A stretch of 39,320 nt of DNA from Gammaproteobacteria bacterium 13_2_20CM_66_19 (lineage in GTDB: Bacteria; Pseudomonadota; Gammaproteobacteria; Steroidobacterales; Steroidobacteraceae), in contig MNCZ01000041.1 in the NCBI GenBank assembly GCA_001914695.1, forward strand, positions 1 through 39,320, read 5' to 3'. Positions 23,729-31,513 of the stretch are shown here, in pieces. The number at the start of each line of letters is the position of its first letter. The first letter of the stretch is position 1. A program made the position numbers and the translations under genes. The notes below the pieces were generated by a model. It searched no databases. It was not told the DNA's origin and saw nothing but the letters and a program-made list of their open reading frames with translations.

Positions 23729-24458
23729 CTACGGACAGCCGGGGCCGCCGTCCACCGCCGGCACGCGCGCCGAGCGCGGCCACGAGAAGGGCAGCCTGCC
23801 CGAGAAGTCGTAGCGCACCGCCCCGCCAGGTGCGCGGAACAGCACCTCGGTGACGCCGCCGCCTTCCGGGCCACCGCCGCGCTGGGGGAAAACGCCCAAT
23901 CGAGTCCGGTGACCCGAACCTCGAGAGCGGTGATTTCGTCGATGCGGCGGATGAGCGCGGGGTCGCGCGTCGCGCCGGGGCCGATGTTGTGCGGGAAGAT
24001 CGTGGCGCCGGGGATGTTGTTGTGGCCGTGCACCGCGTCGGTACCCCACAGGAGGGGGATCCCGGAGGAGCCCCCTGCCCCGAGCGAAACGTCATAGAAC
24101 CGGTCGGCCAGCGCGAGCCACTCACCCGGTGGAGCGAGCTTATCGCCATGGGCGATGAGTTGCCGCCGTTCAGAACGGAACCGAGGGGATAGTGAGCGAG
24201 ATCATCGGGCGTGATGCTGTCGATGTCCGCCTGGATGAGCTGGCCGACCTTCTGCGCGCTCGTCATGCGCGCGACAAGTGCCTCGATGCGGCTCTCGAGA
24301 TCCGGATCGCGCGGCAGCGCCGGCTTGAGCCGCGGCCAGCGCTCCGGATGCACCGCTTGCGCGGCGGAAGTCTCCGCCGCGCGCCCGAGCGGCGGGTTGA
24401 GGAGGCACAGCGCCCCGAGGTACGGCGCGCAATAGTGCGCGATGCCGCCCGGTCTCAT
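23729..24458 (-). pseudogene. Glycoside hydrolase family 3 beta-glucosidase, decayed
   Basis: Remains of an exported GH3 enzyme. From ATG 24458 there is a signal-like N-terminus and then LESRIEALVARMTSAQKVGQ and LIQADIDSITPDDLAHYPLGSV. Near 24145-24155 the frame breaks: the next family residues (PPGEWLALADRFYDVSLGAG, LLWGTDAVHGHNNIPGATIF, ATRDPALIRRIDEITALEV, TGLDWAFSPSAAV) continue in another frame. Around 23865-23890 this jumps, in a third frame, to a C-terminal piece (VTEVLFRAPGGAVRYDFSG, RLPFSWPRS) ending at 23729. The catalytic core between is absent, removing several hundred residues including the nucleophile. It cannot encode an active enzyme. Confidence 0.85.
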
Positions 24459-24500
24459 TTGCGTGCTGATTCATAGGATACACACCGGAGGTCGACGCCC

Positions 24501-25226
24501 ATGCTCCTACCACTGACTCAGGTCCAGAGCCTCGCGCCGAACGGCGTGTACGGCAGGCGCCCGGGGGACAACGCCGCGGTGGACAGCCTGCCCGATCTGC
24601 TGCTCATCGAGCGCTCGCGGGGCGGGGAGCAACGTGCGATCGAGGCGCTGGTGCGCCGTTACAGCCGCCGGTTGTTCCGCGTCGCGCGCAGCGTGCTCGT
24701 CGAGGAGGATGCGGCGGAGTCGGCCGTGCAGGATGCCTATCTCGCGGCATTTGCCGATCTGAGTCGCTACACGCCCACCGGAAAATTTGCCGCCTGGCTC
24801 ACGCGGCTCACCTTCACGCAGGCGCGCGCGCCCGCCGCCGGCACCCGGCCCGGGCAGCCGGCCACGCCGCTTCAGCTGGCGGCGGAGGAGCCGGGCGCGG
24901 CCGAGGCGCGCGAAGCGCTGGAACGACACGAGCTCGAGAAGGCGATCATGGCTCTGCCGGAAGTCTTCCGGACGGTGTTGGTGCTGCGCACGGTGGAGGG
25001 AATCAGCGGCATCGAGACCGCCGCCTCGCTCGGCGTGCACGAGACGACCGTGCGCACCCGCATGTACCGCGCGCAGCGGCGGCTCGGGGCCGAGCTGGTG
25101 CAGCGCCTGCGCCTGGCACAGGGCCTCTTCGAGCTCGCCCCCGAGCGGCTCGATCGCATCGTCAAGCGCGTGCTGGCGCAGCTGCCTCACGGCTCGATGC
25201 TGACGATGAGTGCCTCGCCTCCCTGA
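24501..25226 (+). CDS. ECF-type RNA polymerase sigma factor
   Basis: A 241-residue sigma-70 family protein. Region 2 includes EQRAIEALVRRYSRRLFRVA and EEDAAESAVQDAYLAAFADL with KFAAWLTRLT; region 4 includes LPEVFRTVLVLRTVEGISG and a helix-turn-helix TAASLGVHETTVRTRMYRAQRRL. It would redirect RNA polymerase to a specific gene set. ATG at 24501 follows a strong GGAGGT with ideal spacing. The N-terminus is about 30 residues longer than usual for ECF factors. No anti-sigma gene adjoins it. The last 40 bases overlap, on the other strand, the end of the greAB-like gene. Its stimulus is unknown. Confidence 0.88.
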   Translation: MLLPLTQVQSLAPNGVYGRRPGDNAAVDSLPDLLLIERSRGGEQRAIEALVRRYSRRLFRVARSVLVEEDAAESAVQDAYLAAFADLSRYTPTGKFAAWLTRLTFTQARAPAAGTRPGQPATPLQLAAEEPGAAEAREALERHELEKAIMALPEVFRTVLVLRTVEGISGIETAASLGVHETTVRTRMYRAQRRLGAELVQRLRLAQGLFELAPERLDRIVKRVLAQLPHGSMLTMSASPP

Positions 25227-25651
25227 AAGGGCACGCTGTCTCCGGCGCGCTTGCCGAGCAGGACTTGCGCGAGCGGTGCGGCCCAGCTGAGCAGTCCCTG
25301 GGCGGCGTCCGCTTCGTCCTCGCCCACCAGGCGGAACTGCTGGCGCGCGCCGCCCTCGAGCTCGAGCGTCACGAGCACGCCGAAGCGCACCCGCTGCGCG
25401 GTGGCGGCCGGCTCGACGAGGCGGGCGCTGGCACGCCGTGCGCTGAAGTAGCGCAAGTCGCGCTCGACGCGCGCGCGGGTCGCCTCGTCGCCGCCGTCGC
25501 GCGCGGCCTGTCGTTCGGCCTCGAGCTCGCGCACGCGCGCCTCGATGGCCTTCAGGCCCCTCGGGGTGACGAAGTTCGGATGCGGGCTGACGGCTCGCTC
25601 GGGGAGCGTCGCGGGATCGGCATCCGACTCGCGCACGAACGCGCGGCTCAT
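25187..25651 (-). CDS. GreA/GreB family transcription elongation factor
   Basis: A 154-residue protein of the GreAB family. The opening MSRAFVRESDADPATLPERA and the following SPHPNFVTPRGLKAIEARV are characteristic of the proteobacterial GreAB-type variant, with an N-terminal coiled coil (about 40-75) and a C-terminal domain (WAAPLAQVLLGKRAGDSVPF) that binds RNA polymerase. Proteins of this type rescue backtracked polymerase or modulate it. The start ATG overlaps the stop of the upstream SDR gene (ATGA), so the two are coupled. Its 3' end overlaps the sigma factor gene by 40 bases, so the two transcripts meet there. Confidence 0.9.
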   Translation of the reverse strand: MSRAFVRESDADPATLPERAVSPHPNFVTPRGLKAIEARVRELEAERQAARDGGDEATRARVERDLRYFSARRASARLVEPAATAQRVRFGVLVTLELEGGARQQFRLVGEDEADAAQGLLSWAAPLAQVLLGKRAGDSVPFQGGEALIVSIEP

Positions 25652-26493
25652 GCGGCGAGTCCCGTGAGCCGCGCGCTCTCCAACCACAGCCGCTCGGCGT
25701 CGGCATCGCTCTCGGCCTCTGCGCTCGGCGCCACGCGCCGGCAGCGGCGGTAATAGCCGCCGCTCTCACCGGCGAGCCCGGGGGCGCTCGCGAGGTAGAC
25801 ACTGCCGCGCGCACCCCGCTCGGTCGAGATCATGGCGAGCCGCCCGGGGCCGAGCAGCAGCAGCCTGAGCGGCAGCGGCAGGCCGCGAAACAGCTGACTC
25901 GCGACCAGGCCGGGATGCAGCGCATTCACGCTGACACCGCTCCCTGCGAGACGCCGGGCGAGCGAGCGCACGAGGAGCAGGTTGGCGAGCTTCGAGCGCT
26001 CGTAGGCGGTGAGAAATCCCGGGACCCTCGCGTTCATGAGATCACCGAAGTCGAGCGCGGCGCGCCGATGCGCCTCTGAGGCTACCACGATGATGCGCGC
26101 CGGTGCGGACTGCCGGAGCCTCCCGAGGAGCAGATTCGTGAGCAGGAAGGGCGCAAGGTGGTTCACCGCGAAGGTGAGGTCGTATCCGTCGGCGCTCCGC
26201 GCGCCCGGGGCGCCCATGACTCCCGCGTTGTTGATCAGCACGTCGAGCCGCGGCAGGCCCGACTCGAGCTCCTGCGCCAGGCGGCGAACCTGCGCGAGCT
26301 CGGCGAAGTCGGCGTGCACACTGCGCACGTTAAGGTTGCCGGTGTCACGGCCGAGTGTCCGGGCCACGGCGCGCGCGCGCACCCCGTCGCGCCCGTGGAC
26401 CAGCACCGTCGCGCCCATCTCGGCGAGCGCGCGCGCGGTGGCGAGCCCGATGCCGTGTGTGCTCCCGGTGACGAGGCAGATCCTGCCGTTCAT
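25648..26493 (-). CDS. SDR family oxidoreductase (retinol-dehydrogenase-like)
   Basis: A 281-residue NAD(P)-dependent short-chain dehydrogenase. TGSTHGIG (9-16) binds the cofactor, with HGRD after the second strand favouring NADP; NNAG (88-91) and catalytic Tyr164/Lys168 in YERSK are present, as is LHPGLVASQLF. The pattern resembles retinol-dehydrogenase-like or WW-domain oxidoreductase-like SDRs that act on lipophilic alcohols or ketones. The last 30 or so residues are acidic and arginine-rich. ATG at 26493 is preferred over the GTG at 26505. Substrate unknown. Confidence 0.9.
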   Translation of the reverse strand: MNGRICLVTGSTHGIGLATARALAEMGATVLVHGRDGVRARAVARTLGRDTGNLNVRSVHADFAELAQVRRLAQELESGLPRLDVLINNAGVMGAPGARSADGYDLTFAVNHLAPFLLTNLLLGRLRQSAPARIIVVASEAHRRAALDFGDLMNARVPGFLTAYERSKLANLLLVRSLARRLAGSGVSVNALHPGLVASQLFRGLPLPLRLLLLGPGRLAMISTERGARGSVYLASAPGLAGESGGYYRRCRRVAPSAEAESDADAERLWLESARLTGLAA

Positions 26494-26570
26494 ACTGGTG
26501 AACACGTGGGCGAGGCGTCGGCGAGAAAAGTGGAAGCCGCCATCGATCAGCTGCTGAAGGCGCGGGAACC

Positions 26571-27224
26571 GTGAACGCCGTCATTGGCGCGTTCCTGCTC
26601 ACCTTTGCGGGACTCTTTCCGATTGTCAATCCGCTCGAGGGGGCGCCGTTCTTCCTCGGGCTGACGGCGAATCTGTCCGCGGCGGAGCGGACGGTGCTGG
26701 CGCGCAAGGCGGCGGTCAACGGGTTCGCGCTGCTGCTCGGCTCCATGGCGCTCGGTCCCTGGCTGCTCGAGTTCTTCGGCATCGAGCTGCCGGTGGTGCG
26801 CATCGCCGGAGGACTCGTGGTCGCGGCCCTCGGCTGGAAGCTTCTAACTGAGGAGCAATGGTCCGACCACACAGGCTCGGGTCTTCAGGGCGGGCCGGGT
26901 AAGAAGGTCGGCAGCTTCTTTCCGCTCACGATGCCGCTCACCGTGGGGCCGGGCTCGATGTCGGTCGCCATCACCATCGGCAGCCGCAAGCCCGCGGGGC
27001 CCCCGCGGCTCTCGCAGCTCGCCGAGTACGCCACCGGAGCCGTGCTCGGCATGGTCGCGATCGCTCTCTCTATCTATCTCGCGTACCGCTTCGCCGATCA
27101 CATCGCGCGACTCCTGGGCGAGACCGGGCTCGAAGTGCTGGTGCGCCTCTCGGCGTTCATCCTGATGTGCATCGGGATCGAGATCGTCTGGAACGGCTAC
27201 AGCGCCCTCGTCGCCCCGCACTGA
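26571..27224 (+). CDS. MarC family integral membrane protein
   Basis: A 217-residue membrane protein with six predicted helices, of the MarC family (UPF0056). Typical features are FLLTFAGLFPIVNPLEGAPFF near the start, KAAVNGFALLLGS and FFPLTMPLTVGPGSMSVAI in the centre. The family was first linked to multiple antibiotic resistance, but its transport activity is unproven. It begins with GTG at 26571, 77 bases from the divergent SDR gene. It ends just before a long inverted repeat that probably acts as its terminator. Confidence 0.92.
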   Translation: MNAVIGAFLLTFAGLFPIVNPLEGAPFFLGLTANLSAAERTVLARKAAVNGFALLLGSMALGPWLLEFFGIELPVVRIAGGLVVAALGWKLLTEEQWSDHTGSGLQGGPGKKVGSFFPLTMPLTVGPGSMSVAITIGSRKPAGPPRLSQLAEYATGAVLGMVAIALSIYLAYRFADHIARLLGETGLEVLVRLSAFILMCIGIEIVWNGYSALVAPH

Positions 27225-27236
27225 GCTGGCGGGGGT

Positions 27237-27305
27237 CCCCGGGAAATCGAGCGTCTTGATTCCCGGCGATCACTCGCCGCTCGCGAGATGCTCGATTTCC
27301 CGGGG
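27237..27305. terminator. Long nested inverted repeat between convergent genes
   Basis: Perfect 16-base arms (27237-27252, beginning CCCCGGGAAATCGAGC, and its complement at 27290-27305) enclose 37 bases. Inside is a second hairpin, GGCGA-TCAC-TCGCC (27265-27278). It fills almost the whole gap between the convergent MarC and S41 genes, so a bidirectional terminator is likely. No T-run follows on either strand. A REP-like dispersed element is the alternative. Confidence 0.6.
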
Positions 27306-27309
27306 TGCT

Positions 27310-28896
27310 CTAGCGCGGCGGTCCGGAATCATGCCGCATGAGGCGCATCTCGCGCAGCGGCGAGCGGATGGCGATGCCTCGGGGAGCCGTCTGTCCCGGC
27401 GGCGCCGTGCCTGCGGGCGGTATCACGCACGCGGCGCTGCCCGTCGCCCGGGCTTCCGCCACATACAGCAGACTCTCGCTCGGGTCTCCCAGCTGATGGG
27501 TGAAGTCGTCCGTCACCGGGCAGCCCGGGAAGCCCGCACCCACGGTTGCGCCGGGCGTAAAGCCGTCAGGGTAGTTGCTGAAGCCCTGCGCGTTGGCGCC
27601 CTGGAACTGGATGGAGAAGTAGGTCGTGCCGCAGTTGTCCCGGGGATAGAAGCCGTAGGGCTTGCCGCAGGTCGTGCTGCCCACCTGGACGACGTGTACT
27701 CCGACGCCGGCGAGCCCGTTCATGATCGCTTCACTCGCCGAGCAGGTCGCCTGCGTCGTGAGCACGAACACTCGGGGAAGATTGAGCGTGGGGAGCGGCT
27801 GGCCGAAGCTCGTCGAGAACCCTTGCGCGGTCGCGTGGAACGGAGTGGGCGTGATGGGGTTGCCGGTCACCGGGTTGGTGCTCGGGTATTTGGAGTTGAA
27901 CTGCTGCAGCTCGAAGGTCTGGCCGGCGGTCGGTCCGGTGCCCGCGATCATGTAGGCGGCCTCGCTGGCGATATCGAGAAACCCCCCGCCGTTATAACGG
28001 ATGTCGAGAATGAGGTCGGTGATACCGCCGGCCTTGAGAGTATTCACGGCGCTGATGAGCGCGGCTTCCGAGGTCGCCAGCTGGTCGTTGAACAGCATGT
28101 AGCCGATGTGCACGGCCGTGCCCGGCAACACCTCGACCTGCTGGACCGGAACGTCGGTGACGTCGGCTGCCTGCAGGGTCACCGTGCGCGGGCTCGTGGC
28201 GCCCTGATCGAGGAAGGAGAACGTGTGCGACTCGCCGACAGCCGCAGGCCTGAGGCCCGCGTTGAGGATGTCGACGCTCGCCTGCGTGTTGGCGTTGACC
28301 GCATCGACTCCATCGATGGCGAGCACACTCGCGCCGCGTGCCAGGTTGGCGGGAGCCATCGTCGCCGGCGATCCGGGCTCGGTGTACGCCACCAGGATCT
28401 TGCGCGGGGGTGTCGGCTGCAGCACGACGAAGTGCGCGCCATAGCTGACGTTGACGCCGGACCGGGCCAGGGCCTCCCACGCAGCCGTGGCATAGATGAA
28501 GTGGAACTTGTCCTTCCGCTGCCCCTGAGCGTCGGTCGCCGAGGTCTTCAGCAGCGGGAAGTAATTCGCGGTGGTGTAGCGGCCAGGATCGAGGTCCGGG
28601 ACCTCGCTGTACCAGAGGTACAGATCGTTCGTCCAGGATCGCAGCCAGTTGTTCTCATCGACCGAGGTGCCGATGACGTCCGGGTAGGGCTGCTTCGTGT
28701 AGGGGTCGACGCCTGAGCGCGGCGCGGCGCACTGCGCGGCAAAGTGCGACTCGGGCAGGAACACTCCGGGAGTCCAGGACGTGCCTCCGCCGCCGCCCCC
28801 TCCGGGCGCTCCCCCGCCGCCTCCGCCGCCCCCGCACGCCACCGCGGCGCACAACATCCATGCGCCGAGCATCGCGTGCCGAAGGGGCGATCGCAC
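27310..28896 (-). CDS. S41 family peptidase, lipoprotein
   Basis: A 528-residue envelope protease of the tail-specific (CtpA/Tsp) clan. The N-terminus is a lipoprotein signal ending ACGG, followed by a glycine-rich linker of about 17 residues. A PDZ-like region (AYTEPGSPATMAPANLARGA, SVLAIDGVD) precedes the S41 domain: GITDLILDIRYNGGGF, nucleophile Ser388 in CSASEAIMNGL and general base Lys412 in TTCGKPYG, with the expected 24-residue spacing. GTG at 28896 follows AGGGAGG; GTG 28920 is also possible. An N-terminal domain (NDLYLWYSEVPDLDP) resembles that of other lipoprotein S41 peptidases. It probably degrades or processes envelope proteins. Confidence 0.9.
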   Translation of the reverse strand: MRSPLRHAMLGAWMLCAAVACGGGGGGGGAPGGGGGGGTSWTPGVFLPESHFAAQCAAPRSGVDPYTKQPYPDVIGTSVDENNWLRSWTNDLYLWYSEVPDLDPGRYTTANYFPLLKTSATDAQGQRKDKFHFIYATAAWEALARSGVNVSYGAHFVVLQPTPPRKILVAYTEPGSPATMAPANLARGASVLAIDGVDAVNANTQASVDILNAGLRPAAVGESHTFSFLDQGATSPRTVTLQAADVTDVPVQQVEVLPGTAVHIGYMLFNDQLATSEAALISAVNTLKAGGITDLILDIRYNGGGFLDIASEAAYMIAGTGPTAGQTFELQQFNSKYPSTNPVTGNPITPTPFHATAQGFSTSFGQPLPTLNLPRVFVLTTQATCSASEAIMNGLAGVGVHVVQVGSTTCGKPYGFYPRDNCGTTYFSIQFQGANAQGFSNYPDGFTPGATVGAGFPGCPVTDDFTHQLGDPSESLLYVAEARATGSAACVIPPAGTAPPGQTAPRGIAIRSPLREMRLMRHDSGPPR

Positions 28897-29035
28897 CGGC
28901 GCCTCCCTGAAGCGTCCCACAATCCTCGCTCGAGCGTATCACGCAGCTTGCGGTCTGCAGATACCGAGATTTCCCACCTCGGAAACCCGAGCGGCCGCAC
29001 AGCCGGACTTGAGCTCGACGGACAGGCAAGGGCAA

Positions 29036-29191
29036 TCACGGACGCGGACTCGGCGTTTGCAGCATCGCGAGCACGTCGGCCCGCGCGGCCGCGGAGTGCA
29101 CCGGTAGCGCCAGCACGTCGCCGGGCTGCGCCCATTCGAGCGCGCAATGCACGGCCTCGAGCTCGCTCGGATGCGGCCCCGCGCGTGATCC
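29036..29191 (-). pseudogene. Possible C-terminal remnant of a Mur-ligase/cyanophycin-synthetase-like gene
   Basis: Seventeen bases after the cyanophycinase stop, one frame is open for about 50 codons with no start codon of its own. It reads HPSELEAVHCALEWAQPGDV, then LALPVHSAAARADVLAML, and ends TPSPRP. This looks like the end of Mur-ligase-type synthetases, where an ALxxAxPGDxxxL segment closes the protein. Cyanophycinase genes are often followed by a synthetase gene, so the piece may be what is left after deletion. The rest of the 28897-29207 gap holds nothing else recognisable apart from the S41 start region. Confidence 0.45.
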
Positions 29192-29207
29192 TCATGTTCC
29201 CTGTCAA

Positions 29208-30047
29208 TCACTCCCTGACTGCATTGAGGGCTCCGGCGCTGGCCTGGCGGGTGCTGAGGCTGAAGGTTGCGCCCGCAACCAGCACATGCAGGCGCAGGCC
29301 CAGCATGCACACCGGCTGTCCGTCCTCGGCCCTGTGGATGGACGAGTAGCTCACCTCCGCCCCATCGACGATCGTCACTCCGCCGCTGCCCTCGACCTCG
29401 ACGGTCTCGTCGCTCCCGACGAACACGGCGGTATCCTCGTCGAGTCCGATGCCGACCGCGAACGGGTTGTAGGCGAGCGCGGTGAGGAGCCGCCCGAAGC
29501 GGTCGCGCTGGCGGAAGTGCTGATCGATGATGAAGCGGTTGGTTAACCCTAAGCCCGGCGCGAGCCGTACGCTCCCGGCGATCACTGACGAGCCCTCATC
29601 GCCCGCGGCAATCATGTGCTCGCAGAGGATGCTGGCGCCGGCGCTCGTGCCGCCGACGGTGACGCCGCTCGTGTTGCGCGAGCGGATGAGCTTCGCGACC
29701 GCGGTGCCGCCGAGAAGCGTCGTGAGCCGCAGCTGGTTCCCGCCGGTGAAGAAGATGCCGCTCGCCTCCTCGATTCGCTCGAGTCGCCCCGGCTCGCGGC
29801 AGTCGCGGCGGGTGTCGAAATCCATGACGGTCACCCGCGCGGCGCCGATGTTCCGGAACAGCTCCTCGTAGCGCGCGCCGGTCTCGTGCAGCCGGCTCGC
29901 GGTGGGGATGACGACGATGTCGGCCTCACCCCCGCCCGACTCGCGCACGAAGCGCTCGAGGATGCGGCGGTCATTCTCCTTGTTCTCCGCGCCCCCGATC
30001 GGGACGATCCAGCCACGCTTCTCGCCGGGGGGAACTCTGCTCGGCAT
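29208..30047 (-). CDS. cphB: Cyanophycinase
   Basis: A 279-residue S51-family peptidase that cleaves cyanophycin (multi-L-arginyl-poly-L-aspartate) to beta-Asp-Arg dipeptides. WIVPIGGAENK opens the protein, FFTGGNQ (99-105) and the nucleophile Ser135 in GGTSAGAS follow, then FIIDQHFRQRDRFGRL and GIGLDEDTA, all standard. It has no signal peptide, so it acts in the cytosol. ATG at 30047 has AAGGAG ten bases before it. An intact cyanophycin synthetase (cphA) is missing from the window; a possible fragment follows directly. It may now serve on imported or environmental polymer, or the synthetase may be elsewhere. Confidence 0.94.
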   Translation of the reverse strand: MPSRVPPGEKRGWIVPIGGAENKENDRRILERFVRESGGGEADIVVIPTASRLHETGARYEELFRNIGAARVTVMDFDTRRDCREPGRLERIEEASGIFFTGGNQLRLTTLLGGTAVAKLIRSRNTSGVTVGGTSAGASILCEHMIAAGDEGSSVIAGSVRLAPGLGLTNRFIIDQHFRQRDRFGRLLTALAYNPFAVGIGLDEDTAVFVGSDETVEVEGSGGVTIVDGAEVSYSSIHRAEDGQPVCMLGLRLHVLVAGATFSLSTRQASAGALNAVRE

Positions 30048-30073
30048 CCGGCACCGACTCCTTAATTAATGCT

Positions 30074-30093
30074 GCGGGAGCAAGGCCTCCCGC
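30074..30093 (-). terminator. Hairpin between class V PLP gene and cphB
   Basis: On the minus strand GCGGGAG and CTCCCGC form a perfect seven-base stem with a six-base loop, followed by AT-rich AGCATTAATTAAGG. It lies after the PLP gene stop (30150) and before the cphB ribosome binding site, so it may partly end the upstream transcript. Confidence 0.45.
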
Positions 30094-30149
30094 TCCCGAC
30101 GGTATCACGGCCGATGGGGCTGCCGGGAGGGCGGCGGGCCCGGAGGTCC

Positions 30150-31403
30150 TCACGCCAGGCGCCGCACGCCGTCGATGAGCCGCTCGATCTCTTCCGAGGT
30201 GGTGTATGCCGCGCAGCCGGCGCGCACGAATCCGTCGCGCTCGTGGCCCAGCACCCGCGCAACCGTGGCCGCGTAGAAGTCGCCGTGCGAGACGAAGACG
30301 CCGCGCCCGGCGAGCGAGCGCGCGACGTCGCCGGAATCGATTCCGCGGAGCGTGAACGCAACGGTGGGAGTGCGCTCGCCGCCCGGCGGCACCCCGTAGA
30401 GCTCGACACCGGGAATCGCTTCGAGCCCCTGCCATAGCCGCCCCAGGAGCCGCGCTCCGCGCTCCTCGAGGCTCTGCGATACGAGCCTGAGGCGCTCGCG
30501 CCTCGGCAGCCGGGCCGAAACGAGAGAGGCGAGGAAGTCGACAGCGGCTGCCGCGCCGACCATGCCTTCATGGCTGAGCGTGCCGGTCTCGAGGCGATCG
30601 GGCGCCTGAGCGGAGGCAGGCGCCAGCCTCGGCGAGTCGAGCCTCTCGAGCAGCTCGCGCCGGCCCCACAGCACCCCGACGTGCGGACCGTAGAACTTGT
30701 AGGCCGAGCAGGCGAAGAAGTCGCAGTCCCACGCGCGCACGTCGGGCATGTGGTGGCTCGCGTAGTGAACCCCGTCGACAAAGACCAGTGCCCCCGCCGC
30801 ATGCGCCAGCCTGGTCAGTCGCGGCACATCGTTGATAGTGCCGAGCGCGTTGGAGGCCGCGCCGAGAGCGAGCAGACGCACTCCGGGCGTGAGCTTGCCG
30901 GCGAGGTCTTCCTCATCGAGCCGACCGTCCTCGCGTCGCATCCTGACGGTGCGTATCTCGACTCCGCGCTCCTTCGCGAGCGCCCGCCAGGTGTCGGAGT
31001 TCGCATGGTGGTCGAGCTCGGTGACGACTACGACGTCCCCCTCCCGCCATTCGCGCCCGAGCGCACGGCCGAGGTGGAAGGTGAGCGTGGTCATGTTGGC
31101 GCCGAACACGATCTCTTCGGGCGAGCCCCCGATCCAGTCGGCGAGCGCGCGACGCGCCTCGAGGAGGGCGTGGTCGGTTTCCTCGCTGGTCGGGAACGCC
31201 CAGTTCGTGTTGGCATTGTGGTTCAGGAGGTAGTCGGTCATCGCCTCCGCCACCTGGCGCGGGACCTGCGTCCCGCCGGGACCGTCGAAATAGGCGACAG
31301 GGAACCCGTTGTGCCTGCGGGAGAGCGCGGGGAAGTGGCCGCGGATCTCTTCGACGCCGGCGACGGACGAGCCGGCCGCGGAGGGGCTGGCGAGGGATGA
31401 CAT
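30150..31403 (-). CDS. Class V aminotransferase, cysteine-desulfurase-like
   Basis: A 417-residue PLP enzyme of the cysteine desulfurase-like (VC1184-type) group. AYFDGPGGTQVPRQV opens the fold, LDHHAN (His132/133) stacks on the cofactor, VDGVHYASH carries Asp210, and Lys236 in SAYKFYGPH binds PLP. The mobile loop that in IscS/SufS carries the catalytic cysteine reads FVSHGDFYAATV here and has no cysteine, so sulfur transfer of the usual kind is unlikely; lyase, epimerase or transaminase activity is possible. ATG at 31403 gives the normal length. It is divergent from the mttB-like gene. Confidence 0.86.
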   Translation of the reverse strand: MSSLASPSAAGSSVAGVEEIRGHFPALSRRHNGFPVAYFDGPGGTQVPRQVAEAMTDYLLNHNANTNWAFPTSEETDHALLEARRALADWIGGSPEEIVFGANMTTLTFHLGRALGREWREGDVVVVTELDHHANSDTWRALAKERGVEIRTVRMRREDGRLDEEDLAGKLTPGVRLLALGAASNALGTINDVPRLTRLAHAAGALVFVDGVHYASHHMPDVRAWDCDFFACSAYKFYGPHVGVLWGRRELLERLDSPRLAPASAQAPDRLETGTLSHEGMVGAAAAVDFLASLVSARLPRRERLRLVSQSLEERGARLLGRLWQGLEAIPGVELYGVPPGGERTPTVAFTLRGIDSGDVARSLAGRGVFVSHGDFYAATVARVLGHERDGFVRAGCAAYTTSEEIERLIDGVRRLA

Positions 31404-31427
31404 GGGCAGTCCGATCGGGATGCTCGA

Positions 31428-31449
31428 GTTAACTGATACTATCGTCAAC
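31428..31449. promoter_or_regulatory. Near-palindromic site between divergent genes
   Basis: GTTAAC, T, GATA-C-TATC, then GTCAAC: an imperfect 22-base inverted repeat, AT-rich in a GC-rich gap. It also contains -10-like sequences on both strands (GATACT on plus, TAGTAT on minus). It could be an operator shared by the PLP enzyme gene and the mttB-like operon. Confidence 0.4.
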
Positions 31450-31513
31450 GGGCGAGCGGAGGCCACGGGAACGCTGCTCGTCTGGCGGCGAGGGGTGGCA
31501 TAGACTTGACGGG

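Noticed and set aside
24145..24155. GH3 break explained as a programmed frameshift
   Set aside because: There is no slippery heptamer, and a second break with loss of the catalytic core follows, so decay is the simpler reading.
27256..28716. 486-codon plus-strand open frame opposite the S41 gene
   Set aside because: Antisense to a peptidase with complete catalytic residues; translation looks random.
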